From Chitinophaga agrisoli (GTDB taxonomy: Bacteria > Bacteroidota > Bacteroidia > Chitinophagales > Chitinophagaceae): a stretch of 64,000 nt of DNA. The stretch covers positions 1,108,481 to 1,172,480 of the forward strand of contig NZ_VUOC01000002.1 in the NCBI RefSeq assembly GCF_008386695.1, in the 5' to 3' direction. Positions 24,834 through 34,060 of the stretch are shown here, in pieces. The position numbers were made by a program, and so were the translations under genes. Position 1 is the first letter of the stretch. Every line of letters starts with the position of its first letter. Under the pieces are notes generated by a model, which saw nothing but the letters and a program-made list of their open reading frames with translations, did not search any database and had not been told where the DNA came from.

Positions 24834-27632
24834 CTACTTCATCCCATACAACTCATTAAACAACATCTTAAACGTCCCATGCGACTGCCCCCTGAACGTG
24901 ATCTCCGGCCCAAACGCATACAACTTTCCACTTCCCACCGGTGCTACAAACGCGGCCACGCCATTTTTCAGATACGCCTGTCCCCAGGCCCAGCCACTAC
25001 GCAGTGGTTTATCCGTTGCAAACCATGCAATAGGTTTAACTCCTTTATCCGCCGCGCCTGCATCTAATTTAAACACAGGACTATTATCAAAATTAATATC
25101 ACTCACAGCATACATCCCCCACGCAGCGCTCTGCGTACTATCCACCGCTACCTGCAGCACGCTGCCGGGCACAAAATACTTAGCCCCGGGCAATGGCTTT
25201 TCTTTACCTTCTTTACTCATCTCCGTCAGCGCACTATGCACCGGCAGTCCTAAATGATACGCCAGGTTAGTACTACTGCCAATGGTCACCACCGTTCCGC
25301 CTGCCTCCAGGAATTGCTTCAGCTCCGGCACAGATTTCTCGATCGTCATCTTACCAAGCGTATGACGAAACTCTTCCGGTACATCTTCCGGATTAGGATC
25401 CCGCATAGCAAACCCACCACCACGGCCGCCTTCCGTAACGCCTGCAGGCGGTGGTATAGCCCGGGTAACAAATACGATCACATCGTATTGCTTGCGGAGA
25501 TCACCGGCGTCAATATCCTGAGGATACACCAGCTTAAACGGAAAATGATATTGCTCCATGATCCAACGCACCCAGCCGGAAGGAATAGAACCGCCATAAG
25601 TATCCCATAAAGCGATCCGCATAGCCGTTACCGGTACTGCTCCGGCCGGCTTTTTACTTACGCCGGTAGCCGCAACGCCGAGCGTAGTGGCAGATTGTTG
25701 TAGCAAAGCTTTGGTTTTACCGCCAGCGGGTATAAAGAAAGAACCCGGCGGCATACCTTCCATACCCTGTGGCAAACGGAATACTTTTACGCCTGCTTTC
25801 AGCAGATCGTTCACCGCAATAAACGCGTTATTCTCATGCGCGCTTAATACATATCCCGCAGCGCCATCTGTAACGGCCGCCTTAGGCATATCCTGTAACT
25901 GACCATACGGCAGCTTTTCAAACGGACCGCTAAAATCATCCAGGATACGGTCAAACTGTACCCCCATCTGGAAAGCCAGCGTCCAGCCGGCAGCGTCATA
26001 CGGCCGGATGGGAGGACCGCCCGGATACAGGAAATCATTGGGATGATCCTGCGGTTCAAACATATCCAGCACATGTGGACGAAAAGCCTGTGCAGCTTTT
26101 ACTACATAAGAACCTGCCGGGTATGTTTTACCGGCTACGGTAAATTCAGCCGTTGCCTTCTGTATGCTAATACCTGTTTTAATAAGTGCATTAATAAACT
26201 TAGTCGCCGTGGCAAAATCCGCCTGGTTAGCCGGCAGGATATACCCACGCGGATCACGGTTCACAGGGTTCTTCAGCACATCATCATAAAACTTCATAGA
26301 GATAGCGCTGCCTCTCCGGGACCATCCATAAGGATCGCTGCCATCATCCGGCGCGGCGGCTTTGCTATCGTCTTTACCAGCCTGCTCTTGTTTATAGGCA
26401 GCGGTAATAGCATCAGAGCGTTTGGGTGATAAGGTCCAGGTATCTTTATTACCTCTGTCTATCGCGTTCTTACCCATCTTGTAAATATTGAACAGCACTT
26501 CATCCCGCTGACGCGCGGCATAATCCAGCACGGCATAATTCAGCGATACCGAGTAATCGATAGAGCGGCGGAAATGCCAGTCATCCGTAGGCAGCACCGG
26601 GTTAGGCGTAGCGCCGTTGGGGATCAGGCGGTTTGGCACTACCGGGATCTTTTCCGGCGTAGGGTTGCCAATGATCTCCGTCAGCAGGCCTATCATGTTA
26701 TGATATTGGGAGGTGGTACGTAAACCGCCGTTATACCAGGTAGAGAAGCTGGAGCCATTGAGGCGGGTAAACCCTGGTTTGTCCTCCGCATTCAGGCGGG
26801 TATACATGGCCGCGCCCAGCGCATCAATACCGGTGATCATCAAGGGATCAAAAAAGTAATTAAAAGGGTCACGGTAAGGAGGCCCAGCCAGCACAGAACC
26901 TTCCGGCCCGCGCTGGTGATGGTTGTACATGATCTGCGGAAACCATTCCAGGAACAGCTGGCGCCCCATATTGGTGCTTTCCTTAGTATTCATCATGTAG
27001 AAGTCGCGGTTATTATCATGACCAATGTATTTTTCATACAGGCGGGGTATCTGGTCAGTGGAGCGTTTCTTAGGATCGCTGTTACGCATATACCAATTGG
27101 AGACCAGCTCCTGCCCATCGGGGTTGGCATGGGTAAAAAGTACGATCACATTGTCCAGGATCCGTTTGGTCTCTTCATCGTTACGGCTCAGCAATTGCCA
27201 CATGGTTTCTATCAGCTGATGGGCGCCCACTACTTCCGTAGCATGCAGGCCGCCATCTATCCATACTACGGCCTTGCCTTCCGCAGCGAGAGCGCGGGCC
27301 TGGTCCATACTTAGGTCTTCTGCGCGGGCCAGTTTCTGCGAGATCTCTTTATAGTGCTCCAGTTGCTGCATGTTCTGTGCAGCAGAAACGATCACCATGT
27401 ATTGGTGACGGCCTTCTTCCGTCATACCAATATCTACCAGCTTTACGCGGGCGGGATCCGCCGCAGCCAGCTTTTTGAAATACGCTTCCGTTTGGGTATA
27501 ATTGGCAAGCTGGTAATCATCGCCAATATCAAAGCCGAAATGCTCTTTTGGCGAGGGGATGTGTTGCGCAAAAGATGGCGCGCTCAGGCACAATCCAATG
27601 GCAGTAAGGGTGACGAGGAATATACGTTTCAT
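24834..27632 (-). CDS. M14-family zinc carboxypeptidase, copy A
   Basis: A 932-residue secreted protein with a signal peptide ending near residue 23 (APSFAQ). The M14 zinc signature is GGLHATEVVG with His130 and Glu133, followed by HANPDGQELVSNW, the NNRDF substrate-binding block (~207-211) and a MYNHHQRGP segment near 235-242 that can supply the third zinc ligand. The long C-terminal part (~450-932) contains a glutamine-amidotransferase-like region (MRIALWDTYGGSIPSGWVRW ... GGTVVTIGSSTNLAYHL), as in the large Bacteroidota M14 proteins. It is the last gene of the SusC/SusD operon, 27 bases after its paralogue. It should remove C-terminal residues from peptides in the periplasm or at the surface; the exact specificity is not visible. 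Confidence 0.88.
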   Translation of the reverse strand: MKRIFLVTLTAIGLCLSAPSFAQHIPSPKEHFGFDIGDDYQLANYTQTEAYFKKLAAADPARVKLVDIGMTEEGRHQYMVIVSAAQNMQQLEHYKEISQKLARAEDLSMDQARALAAEGKAVVWIDGGLHATEVVGAHQLIETMWQLLSRNDEETKRILDNVIVLFTHANPDGQELVSNWYMRNSDPKKRSTDQIPRLYEKYIGHDNNRDFYMMNTKESTNMGRQLFLEWFPQIMYNHHQRGPEGSVLAGPPYRDPFNYFFDPLMITGIDALGAAMYTRLNAEDKPGFTRLNGSSFSTWYNGGLRTTSQYHNMIGLLTEIIGNPTPEKIPVVPNRLIPNGATPNPVLPTDDWHFRRSIDYSVSLNYAVLDYAARQRDEVLFNIYKMGKNAIDRGNKDTWTLSPKRSDAITAAYKQEQAGKDDSKAAAPDDGSDPYGWSRRGSAISMKFYDDVLKNPVNRDPRGYILPANQADFATATKFINALIKTGISIQKATAEFTVAGKTYPAGSYVVKAAQAFRPHVLDMFEPQDHPNDFLYPGGPPIRPYDAAGWTLAFQMGVQFDRILDDFSGPFEKLPYGQLQDMPKAAVTDGAAGYVLSAHENNAFIAVNDLLKAGVKVFRLPQGMEGMPPGSFFIPAGGKTKALLQQSATTLGVAATGVSKKPAGAVPVTAMRIALWDTYGGSIPSGWVRWIMEQYHFPFKLVYPQDIDAGDLRKQYDVIVFVTRAIPPPAGVTEGGRGGGFAMRDPNPEDVPEEFRHTLGKMTIEKSVPELKQFLEAGGTVVTIGSSTNLAYHLGLPVHSALTEMSKEGKEKPLPGAKYFVPGSVLQVAVDSTQSAAWGMYAVSDINFDNSPVFKLDAGAADKGVKPIAWFATDKPLRSGWAWGQAYLKNGVAAFVAPVGSGKLYAFGPEITFRGQSHGTFKMLFNELYGMK

Positions 27633-27659
27633 GGGCTTATAATTTGAGACAGGCGCTCA

Positions 27660-30413
27660 TTATTTATAGAGTTGGTTGAATAACAGTTTAAAGGTGCTGT
27701 GCGACTGTCCACGGAAAGTGATCTCCGGGCCAAAGGCATACAGTTTTCCTTTGCTTACCGGTGTGGAAAAAGCCGCCACGCCATCTTTCAGGTATTGCTG
27801 TCCCCAGGCCCAGCCGCTATGTAACGGTTTAGCCGTAGAGAACCACATCAGCTTTTTTATGCTGCCGCCATTGCCGGTTAATTTAAACACCGGGCTACGG
27901 TCAAAATATACATCATTTTGCGCAGGCATACCATAGTTCTCCGCAGCGGTGGTATCAAAGTCTGCGATGAGCAGGCTGCCGGGTATGTAATATTTATTGC
28001 CGGACAGCGGCTTCAAAACGCCTTTGTCATTCTTTTCCAGCAAGGCGCTTTGTACCGGTAAACCCAGGTGATAGGCCAGGTTGGTGCTGGTGCCAATGGT
28101 TACGATCTGGCCGCCTTCTTCCAGGAACTGTTTCAGCTGCGGCACAGAAGTATCTGCGGTGATACGTCCCAGCCAGCCGCGGAACTGTTCCGGCAGCTCT
28201 TCTGGTTTAGGCGGTTTGGGTGTGTTACCGCCTGATCTGGCAGGCGCACGGCGTTTGCCCGTATCCGGTATAGCGCCGGTAGGGAAGATGATCATATCAT
28301 ACTTCTTCTTTAATCCGCCGGCGTCAATGGCTTTGGAATAGATAAACTCCGCATTGAAATGGTATTGCTCCATTAACCAGCTCATCCAGCCGGCCGGGAT
28401 GGAACCGCCATAATTATTCCAGATGGCGATACGCATAGGCGCCAATGGCGTCATTCCAGTGGGTGCAGCATCTGCATTGCTGACGGTAATACCAAAATCC
28501 GCGGCGTCTTTTTCCAGTATGGCCTGCGCTTTGGCATTAGCGGGAATATAGAACGCACCGCCTGCAGGCAAACGGTATACTTTCTGGCCGGCCTTTAGCA
28601 GATCATTTACTGCTATAAAGGCATTGTTGATCTTTGGATCTATGAGGTAGCCGGCTTTGGCTACGGTAACAGATTGTTTTGGTGGTGATTGTAATTCGCC
28701 ATAAGGAACGGCTTGCAATGCGTCGTTAATATCGTCCAGCACACGGTCATATTGTACGCCCATCTGGAAAGCCAGCGTCCAGCCGGCAGCGTCATAAGGG
28801 CGGATGGGAGGACCGCCGGGATATTGAAAATCATTCGGATGGTCCTGGGGCTCAAACATGTCTATTACATGCGGGCGGAATGCCTGTGCGGTCTTTACCA
28901 CATAGGAACCAGCCGGGTAAGTTTTACCGCCTGCGGTAAAGTCTGCGGTGGCTTTATGTACCTGTATACCAGACAGGATCAATGCATTGATAAACCGCAC
29001 AGCGGTAGGAAAATCTGCCTGGTTGGCCGGTACAATATACCCACGGGCATCGCGTAGGGAGGGATTCTCCAATACGCTGGCGTAGTATTTATTAGCGATC
29101 GTATCTTCCCGGCCAAAAGAAAACTCACCGCCTTCGCCACCGCCGGCATCCGCCTGGGCCGCGTCGTCTTTTTTCTTAGTATCGTTCTTTGCCAGTGCCT
29201 GTATGCTGTCTATATACCGGGGATAAAAGGTCCAGTTATCACGGCTGCCGCGTTCAATTGAGTTTTTACCCATCTTGTAAATGTTAAACAGCAGTTCCGC
29301 TTTATAACGGGCGGCATAATCCAGCACCGCATAATTAAGCGATACGGAGTAGTCAATAGACCGGCGGAAATGCCACACCTGCGGTGTTATAGGATTGGGC
29401 GTAGCGCCATTGGGGATCAGGCGCTCCGGCACCAGCGGCACCGTTTCCGGCGTGGGGTTGCCAATGATCTCCGTTAACAGGCCCACCATGTTATGAAAAT
29501 AGGGCGTAGTGCGTAAACCGCCGTTCCACCAGGTAGAGAACTGGGAGCCGGCGCGCTGGGTATAACCTGGTTTACCTTCTACATTCAGACGGTTGTTCAT
29601 GGCCGCGCCTACGGCGTCAATGCTGGTCACGATCAGCGGATCATATACATAATTGAAGGGATCGCGATAAGGAGGGCCTGCCAGTACGGAACCTGCGGGG
29701 CCGCGCTGGTGATGGTTATACATGATCTGCGGTATCCATTCTACAAACAGCTGGCGGCTGATGTTCTGGCTTTCCTTCATGTTCATCATGTAAAAGTCAC
29801 GGTTGTTATCATGGCCCACATATTTTTCGTAGAGCCGGGGAATGTTCAGCGCGCGCTTTTTAGGATCGGATTCCCGCATGTACCAGTTGGATACCAGCTC
29901 CTGGCCGTCCGGGTTGGCATGGGTGAGCAGGATCACATCATTTTGCAGGATGTTCATGGTTTCCGGATCTGTACGGGTTACCAGCTGGTACATGGTCTCT
30001 ATCAGCTGGTGCGCGCCTACTACTTCTGTAGCATGCAAACCGCCGTCGATCCAGATAACGGATTTACCTTCGGCGGCGAGGCTGCGGGCCTGATCGTCCG
30101 TTAGCCCCTGCGCATGCGCCAGTTGTTGAGAAATATCCTTATACCGTTTTAATTGTTTTATGTTTTCGGGGGATGATACGATCAGCATCCACTGATGCCG
30201 GCCTTCTTCCGTCATACCGATATCCACCAGCTGCGTTCTATCGGAAGCAGCCAGCTTCTTAAAATAGGCCTCTGTTTGTGTGTAGTTCGCCAGTTTATAA
30301 TCGTCTCCTATATCAAAACCAAAATGCTCTTTGGGCGATGGTACGGTCTGCGCCCAGGCCATGGCCCCACTTAGCAGTAAGGGCGCAAGCAGGCGGTAAA
30401 AATTATTTCTCAT
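27660..30413 (-). CDS. M14-family zinc carboxypeptidase, copy B
   Basis: This 917-residue product is a close paralogue of the gene that follows it. Both open the mature part with SPKEHFGFDIGDDY and share long blocks throughout. A signal peptide ends near residue 22 (AMAWAQ). The zinc signature GGLHATEVVG gives His127 and Glu130, and the HANPDGQELVSNWYMRESDP, NNRDFYMMN and MYNHHQRGP blocks are all conserved, so both copies should be active. The two differ mostly around residues 390-440, where each has its own acidic/alanine-rich linker, and in the C-terminal domain. The tandem arrangement points to duplication with possible specificity divergence. It lies 41 bases after the M20 gene. Confidence 0.88.
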   Translation of the reverse strand: MRNNFYRLLAPLLLSGAMAWAQTVPSPKEHFGFDIGDDYKLANYTQTEAYFKKLAASDRTQLVDIGMTEEGRHQWMLIVSSPENIKQLKRYKDISQQLAHAQGLTDDQARSLAAEGKSVIWIDGGLHATEVVGAHQLIETMYQLVTRTDPETMNILQNDVILLTHANPDGQELVSNWYMRESDPKKRALNIPRLYEKYVGHDNNRDFYMMNMKESQNISRQLFVEWIPQIMYNHHQRGPAGSVLAGPPYRDPFNYVYDPLIVTSIDAVGAAMNNRLNVEGKPGYTQRAGSQFSTWWNGGLRTTPYFHNMVGLLTEIIGNPTPETVPLVPERLIPNGATPNPITPQVWHFRRSIDYSVSLNYAVLDYAARYKAELLFNIYKMGKNSIERGSRDNWTFYPRYIDSIQALAKNDTKKKDDAAQADAGGGEGGEFSFGREDTIANKYYASVLENPSLRDARGYIVPANQADFPTAVRFINALILSGIQVHKATADFTAGGKTYPAGSYVVKTAQAFRPHVIDMFEPQDHPNDFQYPGGPPIRPYDAAGWTLAFQMGVQYDRVLDDINDALQAVPYGELQSPPKQSVTVAKAGYLIDPKINNAFIAVNDLLKAGQKVYRLPAGGAFYIPANAKAQAILEKDAADFGITVSNADAAPTGMTPLAPMRIAIWNNYGGSIPAGWMSWLMEQYHFNAEFIYSKAIDAGGLKKKYDMIIFPTGAIPDTGKRRAPARSGGNTPKPPKPEELPEQFRGWLGRITADTSVPQLKQFLEEGGQIVTIGTSTNLAYHLGLPVQSALLEKNDKGVLKPLSGNKYYIPGSLLIADFDTTAAENYGMPAQNDVYFDRSPVFKLTGNGGSIKKLMWFSTAKPLHSGWAWGQQYLKDGVAAFSTPVSKGKLYAFGPEITFRGQSHSTFKLLFNQLYK

Positions 30414-30454
30414 AAAGTAGAGCGGTTATAGATCATGAATTAACAAATACGTGT

Positions 30455-31747
30455 TTATTTGGCAATGCCTGCTTCCGCGAGCAATAATAACAGCGTACGC
30501 TGGATAGCCAGGTAACCGTTATCATTTACCCACCATTCCTGCAGCGCATGGGCATTGCCACCCCGGCCTCCGCTGCCAAGGGTGACTGCTGGAATGCCCT
30601 TCGAAATAGGAATATTGGAATTGGTAGAACCTACTCTTAATTTGGGCGTTCCGCCTACAAATGTCACCGCGGCTTTTGCGCGCTGGATCAGTGTAAGGGA
30701 ACTATCGAGCATACCGGAAGGCCGGTCGCCAATCAATGCTACATCTACCGTCAGGTCAGCGCCGGACTGTTTCATCTGGTTCTCCTCCTGCAAGGCGCGC
30801 TGTACGGCTTCCTGCAACAGTTTATCTACGCCGCCCAGCCGCTCCGGGCTTTCTGAGCGCATATCTACTTCCATCCAGGACTCAAAGGGGATAGAGTTCA
30901 CAGAAGTACCACCGCCTATCACGCCTACGTTATAGGTGACCCTTACGCCTTCCTGCCGTACAAAACTGTCTGCCGTTACTGCCCAGTAATGAATAGCGCG
31001 GCCCAGGGCATTATGCGGGTTGGCCAGTCCAAAAGCACCGGAGGAATGACCGCCCGGGCCTTTGAAGGTGATGCGGTAACGGTGAGAGCCTAAACCACGG
31101 TGGGTAACGCTTTCCATATCCCAACCGTCAATAGCAATATAACTGTCTATTTTACCCGGCCCTTTATCACTGAACAGGTTCTTTACGCCGCGCAGATCCC
31201 CTTGTCCTTCCTCACCTGTTACGCCACAGAACAATACGTCCGCATCTGTTTCAATGCCTGTTTTTTCCATGGTCTTTAACACGGTGAGCACGATTGACAG
31301 CGCCCGGGTATCATCCACAATACCCGGTGCTGCCAGCGTGTCTCCTCTATGTTTCACCGTTACATCGGTCCCTTCCGGGAATACTGTATCCAGATGCCCT
31401 TCGAGTACGATCGTTTTTTTGCCGTTCCTGCCTTTCCGTTTTGCGATCACATTACCGGCGTTATCGATCCATACGGAGTCTGCGCCGGCCGCCTTCATCA
31501 TAGCGGCATACTTTTCCGCGCGTTTCATCTCTTTGTAGGGCGGGGCGGGAATTTCTGTTAAGAGCAGATGGTCGCTCAGGGTCTGCGGCTCCAGGTCGAT
31601 AATGGTCTGCATGGCCTTTTTTACGACCGGCCTGGCGGCCAGGGCTGAGATCTCAGCAGAAGGCCCGCCTTTCTCCTGCGCATAGCCGGCAAAACCGGCC
31701 GGTAAAACCATCGCCGCGAATAATGTTGCTTGTATGATCTTTTGCAT
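30455..31747 (-). CDS. Secreted M20-family metallopeptidase
   Basis: The product is 430 residues with a signal peptide (~1-23, GFAGYAQ). It shows the M20 two-zinc signatures in order: LEGHLDTVFP (first His/Asp pair), GIVDDTRAL (bridging Asp), GVTGEEGQGD (catalytic Glu pair), the lid-domain KGPGGHSSGAFG, and GGNAHALQEWW near the C-terminus with the last His ligand. The family includes di- and tripeptidases and aminoacylases (PepT-like). The exported location and position between the SusD-side lipoprotein and two M14 peptidases suggest trimming of imported peptides in the periplasm. Confidence 0.88.
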   Translation of the reverse strand: MQKIIQATLFAAMVLPAGFAGYAQEKGGPSAEISALAARPVVKKAMQTIIDLEPQTLSDHLLLTEIPAPPYKEMKRAEKYAAMMKAAGADSVWIDNAGNVIAKRKGRNGKKTIVLEGHLDTVFPEGTDVTVKHRGDTLAAPGIVDDTRALSIVLTVLKTMEKTGIETDADVLFCGVTGEEGQGDLRGVKNLFSDKGPGKIDSYIAIDGWDMESVTHRGLGSHRYRITFKGPGGHSSGAFGLANPHNALGRAIHYWAVTADSFVRQEGVRVTYNVGVIGGGTSVNSIPFESWMEVDMRSESPERLGGVDKLLQEAVQRALQEENQMKQSGADLTVDVALIGDRPSGMLDSSLTLIQRAKAAVTFVGGTPKLRVGSTNSNIPISKGIPAVTLGSGGRGGNAHALQEWWVNDNGYLAIQRTLLLLLAEAGIAK

Positions 31748-31770
31748 AGTATTGATGCTTCCAGTTTAAA

Positions 31771-32403
31771 TTACTGATTTTTAAACCTAACGCCTACACG
31801 GCAATCGCCTGGTTCTCCCCTGGCCTCATCACACACATTGTTGAAGTAAGTTACAGTACGCCGGCCGTCATCCAGGTTCAGTATAAATTTAAACAGGAAA
31901 TAGTCATTAACCTTCACATCTGCCAGGTTTACCTGGTTCATGGCAGCCAGCTGGGCAGCAGTAAAGGAGTAATTCTTTGGAAAATCCTTTACGGTCTCAT
32001 ATAAATGGTCCGTAGTGCCTACAATACTGGGCAGCGGGAACTGCGCAATATTGGGATACTGGTTGCCCGGCTGCGAGATCACCAGGGGATAGGCCGGTAC
32101 GCTAGCCTCAGCTTTGTTATAGCTGGCATACACCTCTATAGAGGTTACCCTGGCTTTGCCAAAACCTTCCCAGTTCAATGAAAATGCAAACTGCTCGTTG
32201 GCCAGGTCCGTATCCTTGAGGTTAAAGAAAGCCACCTTACCTGCCTGCCGGGTAGGCAAGGCCGTTTTAGTAGTGTCTACGATCACAATGGGCACCGCGG
32301 TGTATTGATAATTTTCCCATTCGTAGTTTACCTTTTTACAGCCGTGAAAACCCCATGTGGCTATTAACAGTACGAGCCCTATATGTTTTATGCTTAGTTT
32401 CAT
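31771..32403 (-). CDS. Lipoprotein downstream of SusD
   Basis: A 210-residue lipoprotein with a lipobox-like FHGC at ~19-22 (MKLSIKHIGLVLLIATWGFHGC). The mature part has beta-rich segments (AFSLNWEGFGKARVTSIEVY, NDYFLFKFILNLDDGRRTVTYF) and a short C-terminal Cys pair (NNVCDEARGEPGDC). I do not recognise a specific family. Small lipoproteins in this position of SusC/SusD loci are usually surface ligand-binding proteins (SusE/SusF-like), and the same role is inferred. It is 22 bases after susD and 23 bases before the M20 gene. Confidence 0.75.
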   Translation of the reverse strand: MKLSIKHIGLVLLIATWGFHGCKKVNYEWENYQYTAVPIVIVDTTKTALPTRQAGKVAFFNLKDTDLANEQFAFSLNWEGFGKARVTSIEVYASYNKAEASVPAYPLVISQPGNQYPNIAQFPLPSIVGTTDHLYETVKDFPKNYSFTAAQLAAMNQVNLADVKVNDYFLFKFILNLDDGRRTVTYFNNVCDEARGEPGDCRVGVRFKNQ

Positions 32404-32425
32404 AATCAGTATTTATTGTTGAATG

Positions 32426-34042
32426 CTATTTATCCCAGAACACCGGCGTGGTTTGCTGCGCGGTCTGTAGCTGGCTGGCGTTGCCTCCCAGGCTGGTATT
32501 GGCCGTTAACTCTGTTTCTGAATAATACAAGCGCAAGGGAAAAGTGTTCAATGGCGACAGCAAAGTGCGCAGCACCGGCAAACCCGTTCTCCGGTAGTCG
32601 TTATAGGCTTCCATGCCGTTACCATAATTGGCTATGTATTTCTGCGTCATCACCAGGTTTAGCTTGCCGGCGGCATCCGCGGCATCGTATTGGTTTACCA
32701 GGTTATCCGCAAAACTGTTGATCAGCGCGGGGCTTAATGCAGCGCCGCCGTTGGCGGAGGCATACGTGCTTATACTGGCCAGGCTGGCAGTGATACCGTC
32801 GCGGAAATTCTGCCGGGCGTCATCGCCGGTATTCAGCGTAAGGGCCGCTTCTGCCCGGATGAATTTTACCATCGCATTGGTGATATAAGGCATGATGCCT
32901 GCACCGCTGCCATCCGTCACCCCTACTACCTTCAGGGAGCCGATGGCGCCGTCGTTCGTAAGGAACTGATTGGTGCCGGGCAGGTTATTGATGGGCGCAT
33001 TATCATACAAACCGCCTGCAGGGTATATGCCAAAAGTAGAGCGGCGGCTCTGGTCTGCCGGGGAGGCCGTGCCATCGCCCGGGTTACGGCCGTAGTAACC
33101 ATTGCTGTTGTTAGAGTTGTTCAGGCCCGCTGTGCCGTTCTGCCGGATCACATAATAACGCAGGCGCGGATCATCCGCATTGAATAAGAGGTCTATCAGC
33201 GACTGGCACATATAGAAGTTCTTACCTCCGCCATATTCTGAGCGGTGCCAGGGATGCCGGTTATTGGGATTCTGTCCCGCGCCAAACCGGAACGTATAGT
33301 CCAGGCTGTTGGAGTTGGATGTGCCGCCTATCAGGGTAGACGGGTCAGCGATCAGCGCTTTGATCTGTGTAGTGGCACGGGCCGGATCTACCAGGCGGAT
33401 CTGGTTATAGAGCTTTAGCTTCAGCGATTTGGCCATGCTGATCCAGGCGGACTTAGCGCCGTTATAGATCATGTCTGAAGTAGCGGGTATCAGGGTACCT
33501 GCGCTTACCTTGCCCGCATCTGCAATGCCTTCGTCTATCAGCGTAAGCACACTTTCGTAGATAGCGGCCCCTTTATCAAAAGCAGGGCTTACATTCTCCT
33601 GGCCTTTCTGTGATTCTGTATAGGGTATATCCCCCCACATATCCACCATCAGGCTTACCAGGTAGGCTTTTTCCATTTTGGCAATGGCTACATAACCCCA
33701 TTGTTCTTCTTCCGTACCGGATTTGATAACGGTTTCCAGGTCGTTCAGCGTTTGGCTGTAGAAGCCATTCCAGGAGTCGTCAAAACTGGTGCCTGCCTGC
33801 TGGTACCGGCTTAAAGCAGCAGAAGAAACCGTGTGCTGCATAAAAGTGCCGGTACCGCTGTTCAGCTGGTACATATTGGCCGCCATGGATACTTCTGTAG
33901 ATGGCAGCAACAGGGCCAGGTCTGCGGTGGTGGGGTTGTTGGGATCTGTATTAATATCCACGAACTTGTTACAGCCCCCGGCCACCGATATTAAACCGGC
34001 TAACCCGCATGTATATATTATATGTTTGAATTTCATCGTCAT
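32426..34042 (-). CDS. SusD/RagB-family lipoprotein (SusD-like 2 type)
   Basis: The 538-residue product has a lipobox (VAGGC near residue 23) and the typical opening FVDINTDPNNPTTADLALLLPS, followed by the helical TPR-like repeats of the SusD-like 2 family (ETVIKSGTEEEQWGYVAIAKMEKAYLVSLMVDMWGDIPYTE). A further signature is FIRAEAALTLNTGDDARQNF. Its length is usual for the family. It forms the lid of the outer-membrane SusCD importer, binding substrate above the SusC barrel encoded 18 bases upstream. With three peptidases in the same operon, the likely ligand is a peptide rather than a glycan (inference). Confidence 0.93.
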   Translation of the reverse strand: MTMKFKHIIYTCGLAGLISVAGGCNKFVDINTDPNNPTTADLALLLPSTEVSMAANMYQLNSGTGTFMQHTVSSAALSRYQQAGTSFDDSWNGFYSQTLNDLETVIKSGTEEEQWGYVAIAKMEKAYLVSLMVDMWGDIPYTESQKGQENVSPAFDKGAAIYESVLTLIDEGIADAGKVSAGTLIPATSDMIYNGAKSAWISMAKSLKLKLYNQIRLVDPARATTQIKALIADPSTLIGGTSNSNSLDYTFRFGAGQNPNNRHPWHRSEYGGGKNFYMCQSLIDLLFNADDPRLRYYVIRQNGTAGLNNSNNSNGYYGRNPGDGTASPADQSRRSTFGIYPAGGLYDNAPINNLPGTNQFLTNDGAIGSLKVVGVTDGSGAGIMPYITNAMVKFIRAEAALTLNTGDDARQNFRDGITASLASISTYASANGGAALSPALINSFADNLVNQYDAADAAGKLNLVMTQKYIANYGNGMEAYNDYRRTGLPVLRTLLSPLNTFPLRLYYSETELTANTSLGGNASQLQTAQQTTPVFWDK

Positions 34043-34060
34043 ATCAGATTAATTGAGTCA

